DNA of 37,130 bases from a virus. Made by a program: the position numbers and the translations under genes. Numbering within the stretch: position 1 is the stretch's first letter; each line of letters begins with the position of its first letter. The stretch is from IMG/VR virus record IMGVR_UViG_3300009146_000025, positions 1 through 37,130 of that record; one strand, 5' to 3'. The notes under the pieces were generated by a model. The model saw nothing but the letters and a program-made list of their open reading frames with translations. It made no database searches and was not told the DNA's origin. Of this stretch, positions 14,650 to 21,729 are shown piece after piece.

Positions 14650-15307
14650 GCGTCGCCGCCATCCAGAAGTCGGGGTCGGCGTAGACCGTGGGGTCGGGGA
14701 CACCTGCGACGTGGAACGCTTCCGCGCGCTCCACGCACGTGCCGCAGCGTCCGCAGTGCTCCTCCCCGCCTTCGTAGCAGGACCAGGTGAGGTGCAGCGG
14801 GGCGTCCCACGACTCGCCGTAGCCCACCACGTCGGCCTTGGTGTCGTGCACGAACGGGGTCGCCACGTGCACGTCGTAGGCGTCGGCGGCGGCGTCGACG
14901 TGCGCCCAGAAGCCGGGGCGGCAGTCTGGGTAGATGGGGTGGTCGCCCGCGTGGACCCCGAGGACCAGCGTGTCCCCCGGGCGGGTGCCCGCGAGCGCGG
15001 CGGCAGCGAACAGGAGGTTGCGGCCCTGGACGACGGTGGCGGTCATGGAGTCCTCGGCGTAGTGGCCGTGCGGCACCTCCTGCTCACCGAGCAGCGCGGA
15101 CCCGGCGAGCAGCCCCCGCAAGTTGATGGTGTGGTGGGGGACGCCCATCCGCCGCGCCACCTTGCGTGCGGCGTCGACCTCACGCAGGTGCCGCTGCCCG
15201 TAGTCGAAGGACACGGCGCGCGGGGAGCCCGAGTAGCCGGGGCCCAGCGCCCAGGCGAGGGCGACGGTCGAGTCGATGCCGCCGGAGAGGATGACGTGGG
15301 TGGTCAC
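14636..15307 (-). CDS. queC: 7-cyano-7-deazaguanine (preQ0) synthase
   Basis: 223 residues, full length. ATP-dependent conversion of 7-carboxy-7-deazaguanine to preQ0. PP-loop LSGGIDST near the N-terminus, FDYGQRH, a GRNLLFAAAAL segment and the zinc site SCYEGGEEHCGRCGTCVER. GTG start overlaps the QueF-like stop (GTGA). Confidence 0.93.
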   Translation of the reverse strand: MTTHVILSGGIDSTVALAWALGPGYSGSPRAVSFDYGQRHLREVDAARKVARRMGVPHHTINLRGLLAGSALLGEQEVPHGHYAEDSMTATVVQGRNLLFAAAALAGTRPGDTLVLGVHAGDHPIYPDCRPGFWAHVDAAADAYDVHVATPFVHDTKADVVGYGESWDAPLHLTWSCYEGGEEHCGRCGTCVERAEAFHVAGVPDPTVYADPDFWMAATRAQA

Positions 15308-15690
15308 CAGCCTGCCCCTTCCGCGCTGGCAGTGAGTTCCAGCCCGCCCCGCACCTGCTGGGTGAGCACCACCTCCACGTCGGTGCCGAGCCGGTTGGTG
15401 AGGTCGCGGGCGATGGTCGCGGCGAGGTCCTCGCACGACAGCGCCAGGTCCCGGTAGCGCCACAGGTAGTGCTTGACCCCCTTGGACTCCAACGTGTAGC
15501 CGACCTGCGACGCGTCCCAGGTGATGGTGGCGTGGTACGTGTCGGGCTGGTGGGTGACGGGGCACTGGCAGAGCAGTTCCTCGGTGACGTACTGCACGCC
15601 GCCCACGTTGGGCTTCACGGTCCAGCGTTCGATCTGGTCGGCGCGGATGGGGCCGTGGGCGACCTTGCCCAGCAGCGTGTCGGTGGTCAT
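15304..15690 (-). CDS. QueF-like protein (preQ0 reductase family)
   Basis: 128 residues, short unimodal QueF fold. The active-site Cys region is LLCQCPVTHQPDTYHATI and the QueF motif ESKGVKHYLW is present. Where QueF usually has His-Glu (FHED) this protein reads LSCED, so the Glu is kept but the His is replaced by Cys. Bacterial QueF reduces preQ0 to preQ1 with NADPH; archaeal QueF-like proteins add ammonia to make archaeosine. Keeping the ESK motif favours reductase activity, the changed His leaves it open. ATG overlaps the dpdA stop (ATGA). Confidence 0.8.
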   Translation of the reverse strand: MTTDTLLGKVAHGPIRADQIERWTVKPNVGGVQYVTEELLCQCPVTHQPDTYHATITWDASQVGYTLESKGVKHYLWRYRDLALSCEDLAATIARDLTNRLGTDVEVVLTQQVRGGLELTASAEGAGW

Positions 15691-17027
15691 CGGTGCTCTC
15701 CTGTCAGGTCGGGGATCATCTCGTCCCAGTTGTCGTCCTCCACGGTGTGCTCGGTGAGCGGCACCCCGTAGTCGTCGTGGACGGCGGTGGCGATCTCGGT
15801 GAGGGACAGCACCATGCTCCCGAAGTACACCGACCACTGCGGCGACCCGAGCACGTCCACGAGGGTCGTCATCGACCCGTCCCGGCGGCACACCTGCCCG
15901 AACTGCGCCACCCGGAGGATGTGGTTGTTGTCGAGCGCCACACAGTCGTCCCCGAGGATGTTGAGGTAGGCGCGCTGCTTCGCCCACGACCCGCCGAGCA
16001 GGTGCACGGGGCGTCCCTTGAACGCCTCCACGGGCAGTTGGGTGCCGCCGTACGACGTCTCCACGGAGTACCCGAGCACCACCCGCGCGTCGCCCACGGT
16101 GTCGGGGATGCGGTCGAGGCAGTCGAACTTCGGGATGAGGATGACGTCCTCGACGTGCTCGGCGAGGTCGGCGGCTTGGTCGAGTGTCTGCTCCACGGTC
16201 AGGTAGTCGAGTCCTTCCTCGGCTGCCTGCTGCTTCGTGAACAGGTCGCGGGTGGTGCACGACTGTGGCTTGCACTCCGCGACGGCGGCGAGGTGGGCGG
16301 CGTGGTCGTAGTCGCGGTACGGGTTGTCCATGAAGGCGACGGGGGTGTGGCGGGGGTAGCGCTCGCGGTAGCGGCGGATGGTGTTGATGCCCGTCGAGAT
16401 GACGCCGGGCACCCAGCCGAGCCGGTCCCCGACCATCGCCTCCACCATCGACGGCCCGGAGTTGAGGGACAGGATGAGCCGCAGCGGGAGGGTGCGGTGG
16501 CGGGCGGCGCGCTGCTGTCCCGCCTCCACTTCGGCCTGCCTCGTGAGTCCGTCGAGGGTGAGGGTGGAGAGGAAGGCGAGGTGGTCGAGGTCGTCGGGGG
16601 TGTAGCCGGTGCCGAGGAGGCCCGCGTCGTGGGTGGCGATGTCGCGGAGCACGTCGAGGAGGAGGGCGTCGTCGTACTGGCCGATGTCGGCGGTGCGGTT
16701 GTCGGTGAGGAGGATGCGGGTGGCTTCGTCGTCGTCCACGTCGAGCCACAGCACCGGGAGCAGGGTCGCGCCCAGTTCTAGTGCCGCCTGGTACGTGTGG
16801 TTGCCAGCGAGCACGTGCCCGGTGGAGCGCTGCACGTACAGCGGTCGGTAGAGGCCGTTGTGGCGGATGGAGTCTCCGATGGCGTCGGTGTCGCCGTTGC
16901 GGGGGTTGCGGGGGTGGGGGGTGAGGCGGGTGGGGTCGGTGAGGAGGTCGCGGAGGGCGGGGTGTGCTCGGACGTCGCCGCCGAGGTGGATGAGTTCCTC
17001 GCGGGGCACGGTGTCGAGGGTGGTCAT
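15687..17027 (-). CDS. dpdA: ParB-like domain fused to DpdA-type DNA deazaguanine transglycosylase
   Basis: 446 residues. Residues about 30-150 are a ParB/Srx-type domain (HPRNPRNGDTDAIGDSIRHN, VLAGNHTYQAALELGA, ILLTDNRTADIGQYDD). Residues about 180-430 read as a TGT/DpdA barrel: LRLILSLNSGPS, PVAFMDNPYRDYDHAA, VILIPKFDC, VVLGYSVETSYGG, RPVHLLGGSWAKQ and DCVALDNNHILRVAQFG. DpdA exchanges guanine in DNA for a 7-deazaguanine made by the downstream genes, protecting phage DNA from restriction. The ParB part may position the enzyme or hydrolyse nucleotide. ATGA overlaps with the ribbon-helix-helix gene before and QueF-like gene after. Confidence 0.82.
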   Translation of the reverse strand: MTTLDTVPREELIHLGGDVRAHPALRDLLTDPTRLTPHPRNPRNGDTDAIGDSIRHNGLYRPLYVQRSTGHVLAGNHTYQAALELGATLLPVLWLDVDDDEATRILLTDNRTADIGQYDDALLLDVLRDIATHDAGLLGTGYTPDDLDHLAFLSTLTLDGLTRQAEVEAGQQRAARHRTLPLRLILSLNSGPSMVEAMVGDRLGWVPGVISTGINTIRRYRERYPRHTPVAFMDNPYRDYDHAAHLAAVAECKPQSCTTRDLFTKQQAAEEGLDYLTVEQTLDQAADLAEHVEDVILIPKFDCLDRIPDTVGDARVVLGYSVETSYGGTQLPVEAFKGRPVHLLGGSWAKQRAYLNILGDDCVALDNNHILRVAQFGQVCRRDGSMTTLVDVLGSPQWSVYFGSMVLSLTEIATAVHDDYGVPLTEHTVEDDNWDEMIPDLTGEHR

Positions 17028-17431
17028 GGGTGGGTGCCGTTGAGGGTCTTGAACTCCACGGGGGCGCTCTCGTTCGCTAGGAGGATGCGGTGGATGGCTT
17101 GGCGGCAGTCGGTGAGGTTGTCGTAGCCGCCGGGGCTGGTGCCGAGGGGGGTCGCTGTCTCGACGGCGGTGAAGGTCCAGTGCCAGCCGTCGGGTTCCTC
17201 GTGGTAGTCGACGCGGTTGGTGAAGGGGCGTCCCCGGGCGGGGCGGATGGTGCGTTTCCCGGGGGCGGTCTGGGTGGAGGTGGTTTGGGTGCGTTGGAGT
17301 GCCCAGGTGAGGGCGCGGCTGACCCAGGCGTCTCTGGAGAGGTGGAGGGGGGCGCGGCGGGTGTCGATGGTGTCGCGGAGGTGGCGGGGGACGCGGACGT
17401 TCATCTGGACCCGGTCGTCGGGGTCGTTCAT
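17024..17431 (-). CDS. Ribbon-helix-helix DNA-binding protein
   Basis: 135 residues. Residues about 8-45 have the RHH pattern: strand VQMNVRVP, then RHLRDTIDTRRAP and SRDAWVSRALTWAL. The C-terminal part (VDYHEEPDGWHWTFTAVETA) is unassigned. It heads the DNA modification genes and overlaps dpdA by ATGA. A TGCTAGC direct repeat lies 23 bases before its start codon, a natural site for autoregulation; a second copy precedes the portal gene. Probably a transcription regulator. Confidence 0.72.
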   Translation of the reverse strand: MNDPDDRVQMNVRVPRHLRDTIDTRRAPLHLSRDAWVSRALTWALQRTQTTSTQTAPGKRTIRPARGRPFTNRVDYHEEPDGWHWTFTAVETATPLGTSPGGYDNLTDCRQAIHRILLANESAPVEFKTLNGTHP

Positions 17432-17453
17432 GTGCGGGAGCGTAGCCCCGAAC

Positions 17454-17470
17454 TGCTAGCAGGTGCTAGC
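17454..17470. promoter_or_regulatory. TGCTAGC direct repeat, candidate operator (right copy)
   Basis: TGCTAGC-AGG-TGCTAGC, perfect direct repeat with a 10-bp period, directly upstream of the ribbon-helix-helix gene and overlapping the stop of the 35-aa gene. Partner of 4076-4092. Confidence 0.5.
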
Positions 17471-17573
17471 GGCTGCCGATGAGGTAGCCGACGAGGACCC
17501 ACAGTGGTGCGGCGAGGAGCACGAGCGCGAGCACGTCTCCGAGGCGGTGGTGCCCTCGGTGCTTGTGGGTCAT
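17466..17573 (-). CDS. 35-residue membrane peptide
   Basis: A His/Arg-rich N-terminus (MTHKHRGHHRLGD) followed by one hydrophobic helix (VLALVLLAAPLWVLVGYLI). Its ATG directly follows the upstream TAG with no gap. Ends in the TGCTAGC repeat, like the DUF1360-like membrane gene at 4088. Function unknown. Confidence 0.6.
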   Translation of the reverse strand: MTHKHRGHHRLGDVLALVLLAAPLWVLVGYLIGSR

Positions 17574-17942
17574 CTAGATGCTTCCGTAGGGGGCGAAGTC
17601 GGGCAGGGCGTTGGTGCCGTCGCGGCGGCCCCACAGGTGCAGGGCGCGGGCGTGGATGTTGACGTGCCGGTCGGGTGGGGCGAACACCTGGTAGGCGTAG
17701 CCGCCCCGGGGCCAGGCTGCGGCGTGGAGGGTCACGAGGTCGTCGTAGGTGGGCATCGCCAGTCGGGCGATGGAGGCGTGGACCCAGTCGTGGCCGTCGT
17801 GGTCGGCGCACGAGACGATCACCGAGGAGGTGCCGTCGCGGGACTCCATCTGCCAGCCGTCGGGGCCGAACGGGCGGGGGACCAGCCACTCGTCGCGGCC
17901 CATGATGCGGCGCAGCGCCAGCCCGTCGATGCTGCTGGTCAT
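17574..17942 (-). CDS. Hypothetical protein (122 aa)
   Basis: 122 residues, mixed alpha/beta with many Trp and His (IMGRDEWLVPRPFGPDGWQM, VIVSCADHDGHDWVHASIAR, RHVNIHARALHLWGRRDGTN). ATGA overlap with the upstream gene. No family recognised. Confidence 0.68.
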   Translation of the reverse strand: MTSSIDGLALRRIMGRDEWLVPRPFGPDGWQMESRDGTSSVIVSCADHDGHDWVHASIARLAMPTYDDLVTLHAAAWPRGGYAYQVFAPPDRHVNIHARALHLWGRRDGTNALPDFAPYGSI

Positions 17943-18133
17943 GCGTCGTCCAGTGCGGTGGGTCGGTAGGTGGCCCAGTCGTTGAGGGACGGGTAGGTGC
18001 CGTGTGCCTCCACCCAGGCGAGTGCCCACAGGTAGGCGACGATGGCGCAGCGGACACGTTGGGCGGTGGGGGCGTTGTGCTCGCCCAGGAAGGCGAGGTC
18101 GGCGGCGACGAGCGCGCCCGGGTCGAGTCTCAC
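17939..18133 (-). CDS. Hypothetical protein (64 aa)
   Basis: 64 residues, helical (ALVAADLAFLGEHNAPTAQR, CAIVAYLWALAWVEAHGTYP). I prefer GTG at 18133, which overlaps the upstream stop as GTGA; an ATG at 18142 would add three residues. Function unknown. Confidence 0.62.
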   Translation of the reverse strand: MRLDPGALVAADLAFLGEHNAPTAQRVRCAIVAYLWALAWVEAHGTYPSLNDWATYRPTALDDA

Positions 18134-18390
18134 CGCTTCCATCCGTAGCAGAGCGGGGCGCAGGTGTGGGCGTCGCCGCCGTGCTGGTCGGGGGCGGGCA
18201 GCCCGAAGCCGTCGCAGCGCTGGCACCGGCAGGGCAGCCGCTTCCCCACGATGGGGCCGATGGCTCCCTCACAGGCGCGGTGCCGGTTCCCGGCGCAGGG
18301 ACCACACAGGCGACGTGAGGCGGTGGCAGCGAGCACGGCGACCAGTATCCCGAGAACGGCGGCGAGGGGGTCAGGTGAGGGGGACGTCAT
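18130..18390 (-). CDS. Membrane-anchored Cys-rich protein (86 aa)
   Basis: One N-terminal hydrophobic helix (LAAVLGILVAVLAATA) then a Cys-rich domain with LCGPCAGNRHRACEGA, LPCRCQRCDGFG and HTCAPLC. The CXXC spacing fits one or two zinc sites of the DnaJ-like or ribbon type. Overlaps the upstream gene by 20 bases. Unknown role, probably at the inner membrane. Confidence 0.66.
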   Translation of the reverse strand: MTSPSPDPLAAVLGILVAVLAATASRRLCGPCAGNRHRACEGAIGPIVGKRLPCRCQRCDGFGLPAPDQHGGDAHTCAPLCYGWKR

Positions 18391-18730
18391 GGCGGCGGGC
18401 GGCGGCTCTGATGTGCCGGAGGGTGTCCCCGGCCTGTCGGATGAGCGTCAGGTGGTCGGGGAGCCCAGCAGCAGTCGCGGCAGCCACGGGGGTGTCGCGC
18501 TCGTCGGGTGCGTCGGCGAGCGCGTAGGCGGCGGCGTTGCGGACCTCCTCCAGCAGCATCTCCAGGGTCTCGATGCGCTCCACAGCCTCCGTGTAGAGGT
18601 TGAGAGCGTGCCCGGAGTCCATCCGCCACCACACGTTGTCGTCGTCGGCGTACAGCCCCCGAAAGACCGCGAGAGGTGGGGTGTGCGGCCACTCGTCGGG
18701 GTCGACGTTCCAGTCGATGTCGTCGGTCAT
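18371..18730 (-). CDS. Hypothetical protein (119 aa)
   Basis: 119 residues: acidic, Trp-containing N-terminus (MTDDIDWNVDPDEWPHTPP), a helix-rich middle (YTEAVERIETLEMLLEEVRN, possible coiled coil about residues 47-66) and a helical end. ATGA overlap upstream. No family recognised. Confidence 0.66.
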   Translation of the reverse strand: MTDDIDWNVDPDEWPHTPPLAVFRGLYADDDNVWWRMDSGHALNLYTEAVERIETLEMLLEEVRNAAAYALADAPDERDTPVAAATAAGLPDHLTLIRQAGDTLRHIRAAARRHDVPLT

Positions 18731-18912
18731 GGCAGCACCCGGAGGCGGAAGGTGCGGTCGTCGTGGGTGACTTGGAGGACGTCGGTGTAGTCGCCCAGCG
18801 CGTCCACCTCGGGTTGGACGTCCAGGTGGTGCTTCCACAGGATGCCCAGCACCAGTCCGGTGTGCAGGGCGTGGGTGACCCCGGCGAAGTTGGGCTCGTC
18901 GTCGTCGTGCAT
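18727..18912 (-). CDS. Hypothetical protein (61 aa)
   Basis: 61 residues (MHDDDEPNFAGVTHALHTG, then LGDYTDVLQVTHDDRTFRL). ATG at 18912 with GAGGAG six bases before. Follows ssb by eight bases. Function unknown. Confidence 0.65.
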   Translation of the reverse strand: MHDDDEPNFAGVTHALHTGLVLGILWKHHLDVQPEVDALGDYTDVLQVTHDDRTFRLRVLP

Positions 18913-18920
18913 GGTGCTCC

Positions 18921-19394
18921 TCAGAAGGGTGGGTCGTCGGACTGGACGGCGGGTGCCGACCAGGGGTCGGCGGGGACGTTCTGTCGAGCAGACTGCCCGG
19001 GGCGCGGGGTCTGCCACGGGTCGTCGTACGCCGCGCCGGGCTGCACGCGCTGCCCCTTGGGCTCGCCGCCCGGGATGGGGGCGACGGTGGCCCACTTCAA
19101 CTCGATGGACGTGCCCTCGGTGCCGTCGGAGCGCGTGTAGGTGCGGGCGAACAGGAGGCCGTTGACGAGCACCTTCATGCCCTTGCGGACACGTTCGGCG
19201 ACAGCCTCGGCCTGCTGGTCCCACACGGACGCACTGATCCACGGCGTGCTGTCCCCGTCCTCCCAGCCGGTGTCGGTCTTGCGGGACTCGGTCGCCATCA
19301 GCGACACCGAGCACACCGCCTTGCCGGAGGGCGTGAAGCGCAACTCCGGGTCGGAGCCCACACGGAACTCCCCGGTCAGGTTCGGCAGTCTCAC
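18921..19394 (-). CDS. ssb: Single-stranded DNA-binding protein
   Basis: 157 residues. OB-fold start LPNLTGEFRVGSDPELRFTP and SGKAVCSVSLMATES, then TPWISASVWDQQAEAVAERV and GMKVLVNGLLFARTYTRSDG, the usual SSB order. A Pro/Gln-rich tail ends in DDPPF, the acidic tip that recruits repair and replication partners. GTG start overlaps the upstream stop (GTGA). Protects single strands during phage replication and works with the annealing protein at 29222. Confidence 0.93.
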   Translation of the reverse strand: MRLPNLTGEFRVGSDPELRFTPSGKAVCSVSLMATESRKTDTGWEDGDSTPWISASVWDQQAEAVAERVRKGMKVLVNGLLFARTYTRSDGTEGTSIELKWATVAPIPGGEPKGQRVQPGAAYDDPWQTPRPGQSARQNVPADPWSAPAVQSDDPPF

Positions 19395-19888
19395 GCGTCC
19401 CGCTCCTTGCGGTGCACGACGAGCGTGAAGCCCGCGCGGGCGGCGAACATGGTGGCGTACTCGATGAGGGTGTGGATCTCGTTGCCCGAGTGGAACAGGT
19501 GCTCGGCCTCGGCGCTGTCGAGCCCGAACACCTCTTGGGCGTAGGTGGCGATGTTCTCCAGCCTGCCGTCGGGGGTGACGCAGTAGTCCACGTTGGTCTC
19601 CTCCCCGGCGTGCCCGAGGTGGGTCCACTGCACCATCTGCGCGCCCGCCAGGAGCGCCCCGTTCCCGGCGAGGCAGCACGCGGACGAGCAGGACATCTTG
19701 ACGGGGCGGAAGGAGTGCCCGCCGACGTGGATGAGGCCGCGCTGGGCGACGCCCCTGCCCCAGGTGTTCTGGTCCCACTTCACGGTGTCGCTCTCGCGCC
19801 CCGCCCAGCGGAGGTCCTCATCGGTCGCGGCCCACTGGACCGCCTCCTGCAACATGAGGAACTGGTCCTCGGTCATCGTCGTGCTCAC
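19391..19888 (-). CDS. Hypothetical protein (165 aa)
   Basis: 165 residues; start GTG at 19888 with GGAGAA upstream, overlapping the previous stop. Contains SFRPVKMSCSSACCLAGNGA and an acidic helical end (LDSAEAEHLFHSGNEIHTLI). I recognise a recurring actinophage hypothetical protein but no function. Lies between a Cys-rich gene and ssb. Confidence 0.7.
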   Translation of the reverse strand: MSTTMTEDQFLMLQEAVQWAATDEDLRWAGRESDTVKWDQNTWGRGVAQRGLIHVGGHSFRPVKMSCSSACCLAGNGALLAGAQMVQWTHLGHAGEETNVDYCVTPDGRLENIATYAQEVFGLDSAEAEHLFHSGNEIHTLIEYATMFAARAGFTLVVHRKERDA

Positions 19889-20121
19889 AACAGTTCTCCT
19901 TCTATAGTGGCGGTGTCGGTGTCGGGGTACTTGGGGAACGGGAAGCGCACCACCTCCCAGTCGGGCTCCTCCCAGGTGCCGGTCCAGGCTCCCGTGCAGG
20001 CGCGTCCGCACTCGTGCAGCGGGTCACCCGCCTCGACGTGCCCGGGGGGCTTGACGCAGGTGCAGGCGGCGCAGTCGGCCCCGCAGATGGCGCGGCCTTC
20101 GTAGGTCGGCTCGTCGCTCAC
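19885..20121 (-). CDS. Cys-rich protein (78 aa)
   Basis: 78 residues with six cysteines in the first half (AICGADCAACTCVKPPGHVE, then HECGRACTG), a probable zinc-binding module, and a Trp-rich C-terminus. GTG at 20121 overlaps the upstream stop as GTGA. Function unknown. Confidence 0.68.
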   Translation of the reverse strand: MSDEPTYEGRAICGADCAACTCVKPPGHVEAGDPLHECGRACTGAWTGTWEEPDWEVVRFPFPKYPDTDTATIEGELL

Positions 20122-20441
20122 TCGGTCCCCTCCATCGGCTGCCCGGCGACGAGCAGGGACGCGGTGTCGGGAGTGAGCCCGTGCCACGAGCCCTCCTCGG
20201 CGATGTTGAAGGACAGCGTGCCGCCGCAGGTCTCGTCGTGCTTGACGGCGGTGCAGGTGACCTCGACGCTCGCCCCGGTGCGGAGGATGAGGTCGGACTC
20301 CCAGCCGGACTTGGCCTGGTTGACGTAGACCCCGGTGAGGGCGTAGGCGCGGTGGCCGTCGGTGATGAGGTCGCCCTCCACACCGCAGCGGTCGCAGGTC
20401 GCGGTGGCCGAGTAGACCGCCAGCGGCAGCGCGGGGCTCAT
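20118..20441 (-). CDS. Zinc-binding hypothetical protein (107 aa)
   Basis: 107 residues, beta-rich, with CDRCGVEGD near residue 16 and VTCTAVKHDETCGGTL later; together a plausible four-Cys zinc site. ATGA overlap with the upstream 46-aa gene. No family recognised. Confidence 0.68.
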   Translation of the reverse strand: MSPALPLAVYSATATCDRCGVEGDLITDGHRAYALTGVYVNQAKSGWESDLILRTGASVEVTCTAVKHDETCGGTLSFNIAEEGSWHGLTPDTASLLVAGQPMEGTE

Positions 20442-20578
20442 CGGGCGACCTCCGCGTAGATGGCGACGCGCTGGGCGACAGTGAGCACCGACGGGGCGGC
20501 GTCGGGGTAGGTCGGGCAGTCGCGGTGGGTGTAGTGGCCGTCGCAGTCGTAGCAGCGTCCGGTGGCGTGGTCGAACAT
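20438..20578 (-). CDS. 46-residue zinc-finger-like peptide, head of the long unit
   Basis: MFDHATGRCYDCDGHYTHRD followed by CPTYPDAAP gives a CX2C-N9-C zinc knuckle. It is the first gene behind the promoter at 20613, with leader element 20595-20602 and AAAGGAG site, and starts the run that continues through the modification and terminase genes. Confidence 0.68.
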   Translation of the reverse strand: MFDHATGRCYDCDGHYTHRDCPTYPDAAPSVLTVAQRVAIYAEVAR

Positions 20579-20612
20579 GGTGGCTCCTTTGGTTGGCGGG
20601 TCTGTGTCTACG

Positions 20613-20618
20613 ACTATA
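20613..20618 (-). promoter_or_regulatory. -10 element at the head of the 10-kb unit
   Basis: GTGTATAGTCGTAGACACAG, identical in its core to the other promoters. The -35 is poor (TTAGGC with an 18-base spacer) and no CRP-type box is present at the expected position. It may be weaker or need another factor. Confidence 0.6.
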
Positions 20619-20638
20619 CACGAGTCCCGTGGTGCTGC

Positions 20639-20848
20639 CTAATCGGTCTGCGGCGGCGTGTCGTCGCCGTGCCAGTTGCTCTCCAAGTGGTCCGCCATCT
20701 CACGCAGCGAGGCGATGCACCGCTCCTTCGTGAGCGCCGCGTGAGACACGAGGTTCATCTGGCCGTTGTCCTGCAACGTGAGCACCAGGACCGCGTTGTC
20801 GAGGCGCTCGTGGATGAGCAGCATGTCGGACTCCAACGGCGCGGTCAC
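20639..20848 (-). CDS. Hypothetical protein (69 aa)
   Basis: 69 residues: beta-rich first half (MLLIHERLDNAVLVLTLQDN) then a helix (KERCIASLREMADHLESNW). GTG overlaps the upstream stop as GTGA. Last gene of an eight-gene unit. Function unknown. Confidence 0.66.
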   Translation of the reverse strand: MTAPLESDMLLIHERLDNAVLVLTLQDNGQMNLVSHAALTKERCIASLREMADHLESNWHGDDTPPQTD

Positions 20849-20985
20849 GACTCGACCTCCTCGGGGTCGGGCGGGCAGAACCTGTCCGCGAGTCGTTCCA
20901 GCGCGTCCGCGATGCGCTTGACGTCGCGGGCCTGGTCACGCATGGCACGGAAGTGGTCGACCTCGTAGCCGGTGATGTCACTCAT
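20845..20985 (-). CDS. Small helical protein (46 aa)
   Basis: 46 residues with one amphipathic helix (RAMRDQARDVKRIADALERL), a likely short coiled coil, and an acidic tail. ATG overlaps the upstream stop by 8 bases. Function unknown. Confidence 0.62.
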   Translation of the reverse strand: MSDITGYEVDHFRAMRDQARDVKRIADALERLADRFCPPDPEEVES

Positions 20986-21253
20986 CGCGCGCCTCCGTGG
21001 GGGCGAGCGTGAAGCCGTCACCCTCGGTCATCCGCGTGGGCAGCATCACGTGGAACTCACAGCCCGGCTCGGTGCAGGTGTCGTCGTCGGGCAGCCGGGT
21101 GCCGTCGAGGATCCACTCCGCGACCTCCAACACGGCGAGGTGGTTGACCGCCGCCAGCGGCGAGCGGGTGCCCAGGATGGAGCGGGCGGCGATGAGCGCC
21201 TGGACGCGCTGCTGGGCGTCGGGGGCGAGGTCGGTGGGGATGGGGTCGTTCAT
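20978..21253 (-). CDS. Hypothetical protein (91 aa)
   Basis: 91 residues: helical first half (APDAQQRVQALIAARSILG, VNHLAVLEVAEWILDG) then DDDTCTEPGCEFHV, a possible metal pair. ATGA overlap upstream. No family recognised. Confidence 0.66.
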   Translation of the reverse strand: MNDPIPTDLAPDAQQRVQALIAARSILGTRSPLAAVNHLAVLEVAEWILDGTRLPDDDTCTEPGCEFHVMLPTRMTEGDGFTLAPTEARDE

Positions 21254-21729
21254 GGGGTGACTCCTTCTGGTGGGGTGGTGGCTCTCCACACGCGGGCCAT
21301 GCGCCCGGAGAGGAGGGGTCGCTTCTCGCCCGTCCACTCCACGAGGCCCAGGACCTCTAGTTCGTGGCGACGAGTGCGCAGCCCGGACGGGGACTGCGGC
21401 AGGGCTTGGTGGAGGGGGTAGGCGGCGACCATCGCTTCGTCGGTGCTGGGGCCGAGTGCTCGCAGCGTGGCGAGCACAGCAGCCTGCCGCTTGCGGATGT
21501 GGTCGATGGAGGCGGCGGCGTCGTGGGAGGTGTCCGGGTCGCTCGTCCGGGCCACCGCGTCGGGCTCCCACAGCGGCAACTGGTCGGGCGACTCGGTGCA
21601 GCGGCAGGAGCGGACGGTCACCTCCCGGCTGGACACGGGGGAGCCGTGCTGGTTGAGCGGCATGGTGCAGCCGCGCCGCTCGTCGTGGTAGCCCCACGGG
21701 TGGTGGCAGCCCGGGCAGTAGTCGCTCAT
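21250..21729 (-). CDS. Zinc-finger plus winged-helix protein (159 aa)
   Basis: N-terminal metal site CPGCHHPWGYHDERRGC and later SCRC; the C-terminal two-thirds look like a winged helix: SDPDTSHDAAASIDHIRKRQ, AVLATLRALGPSTDEAMVAA, then SGLRTRRHELEVLGLVEWTG as recognition helix and wing. This layout occurs in many phage DNA-binding accessory proteins. Probably a transcription or replication accessory factor. ATGA overlap upstream. Confidence 0.7.
   Translation of the reverse strand: MSDYCPGCHHPWGYHDERRGCTMPLNQHGSPVSSREVTVRSCRCTESPDQLPLWEPDAVARTSDPDTSHDAAASIDHIRKRQAAVLATLRALGPSTDEAMVAAYPLHQALPQSPSGLRTRRHELEVLGLVEWTGEKRPLLSGRMARVWRATTPPEGVTP

Noticed and set aside
17428-18057. 209-codon minus-strand frame overlapping several small genes
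   Set aside because: Arg/Pro-rich shadow; the true frames here are joined by ATGA overlaps.
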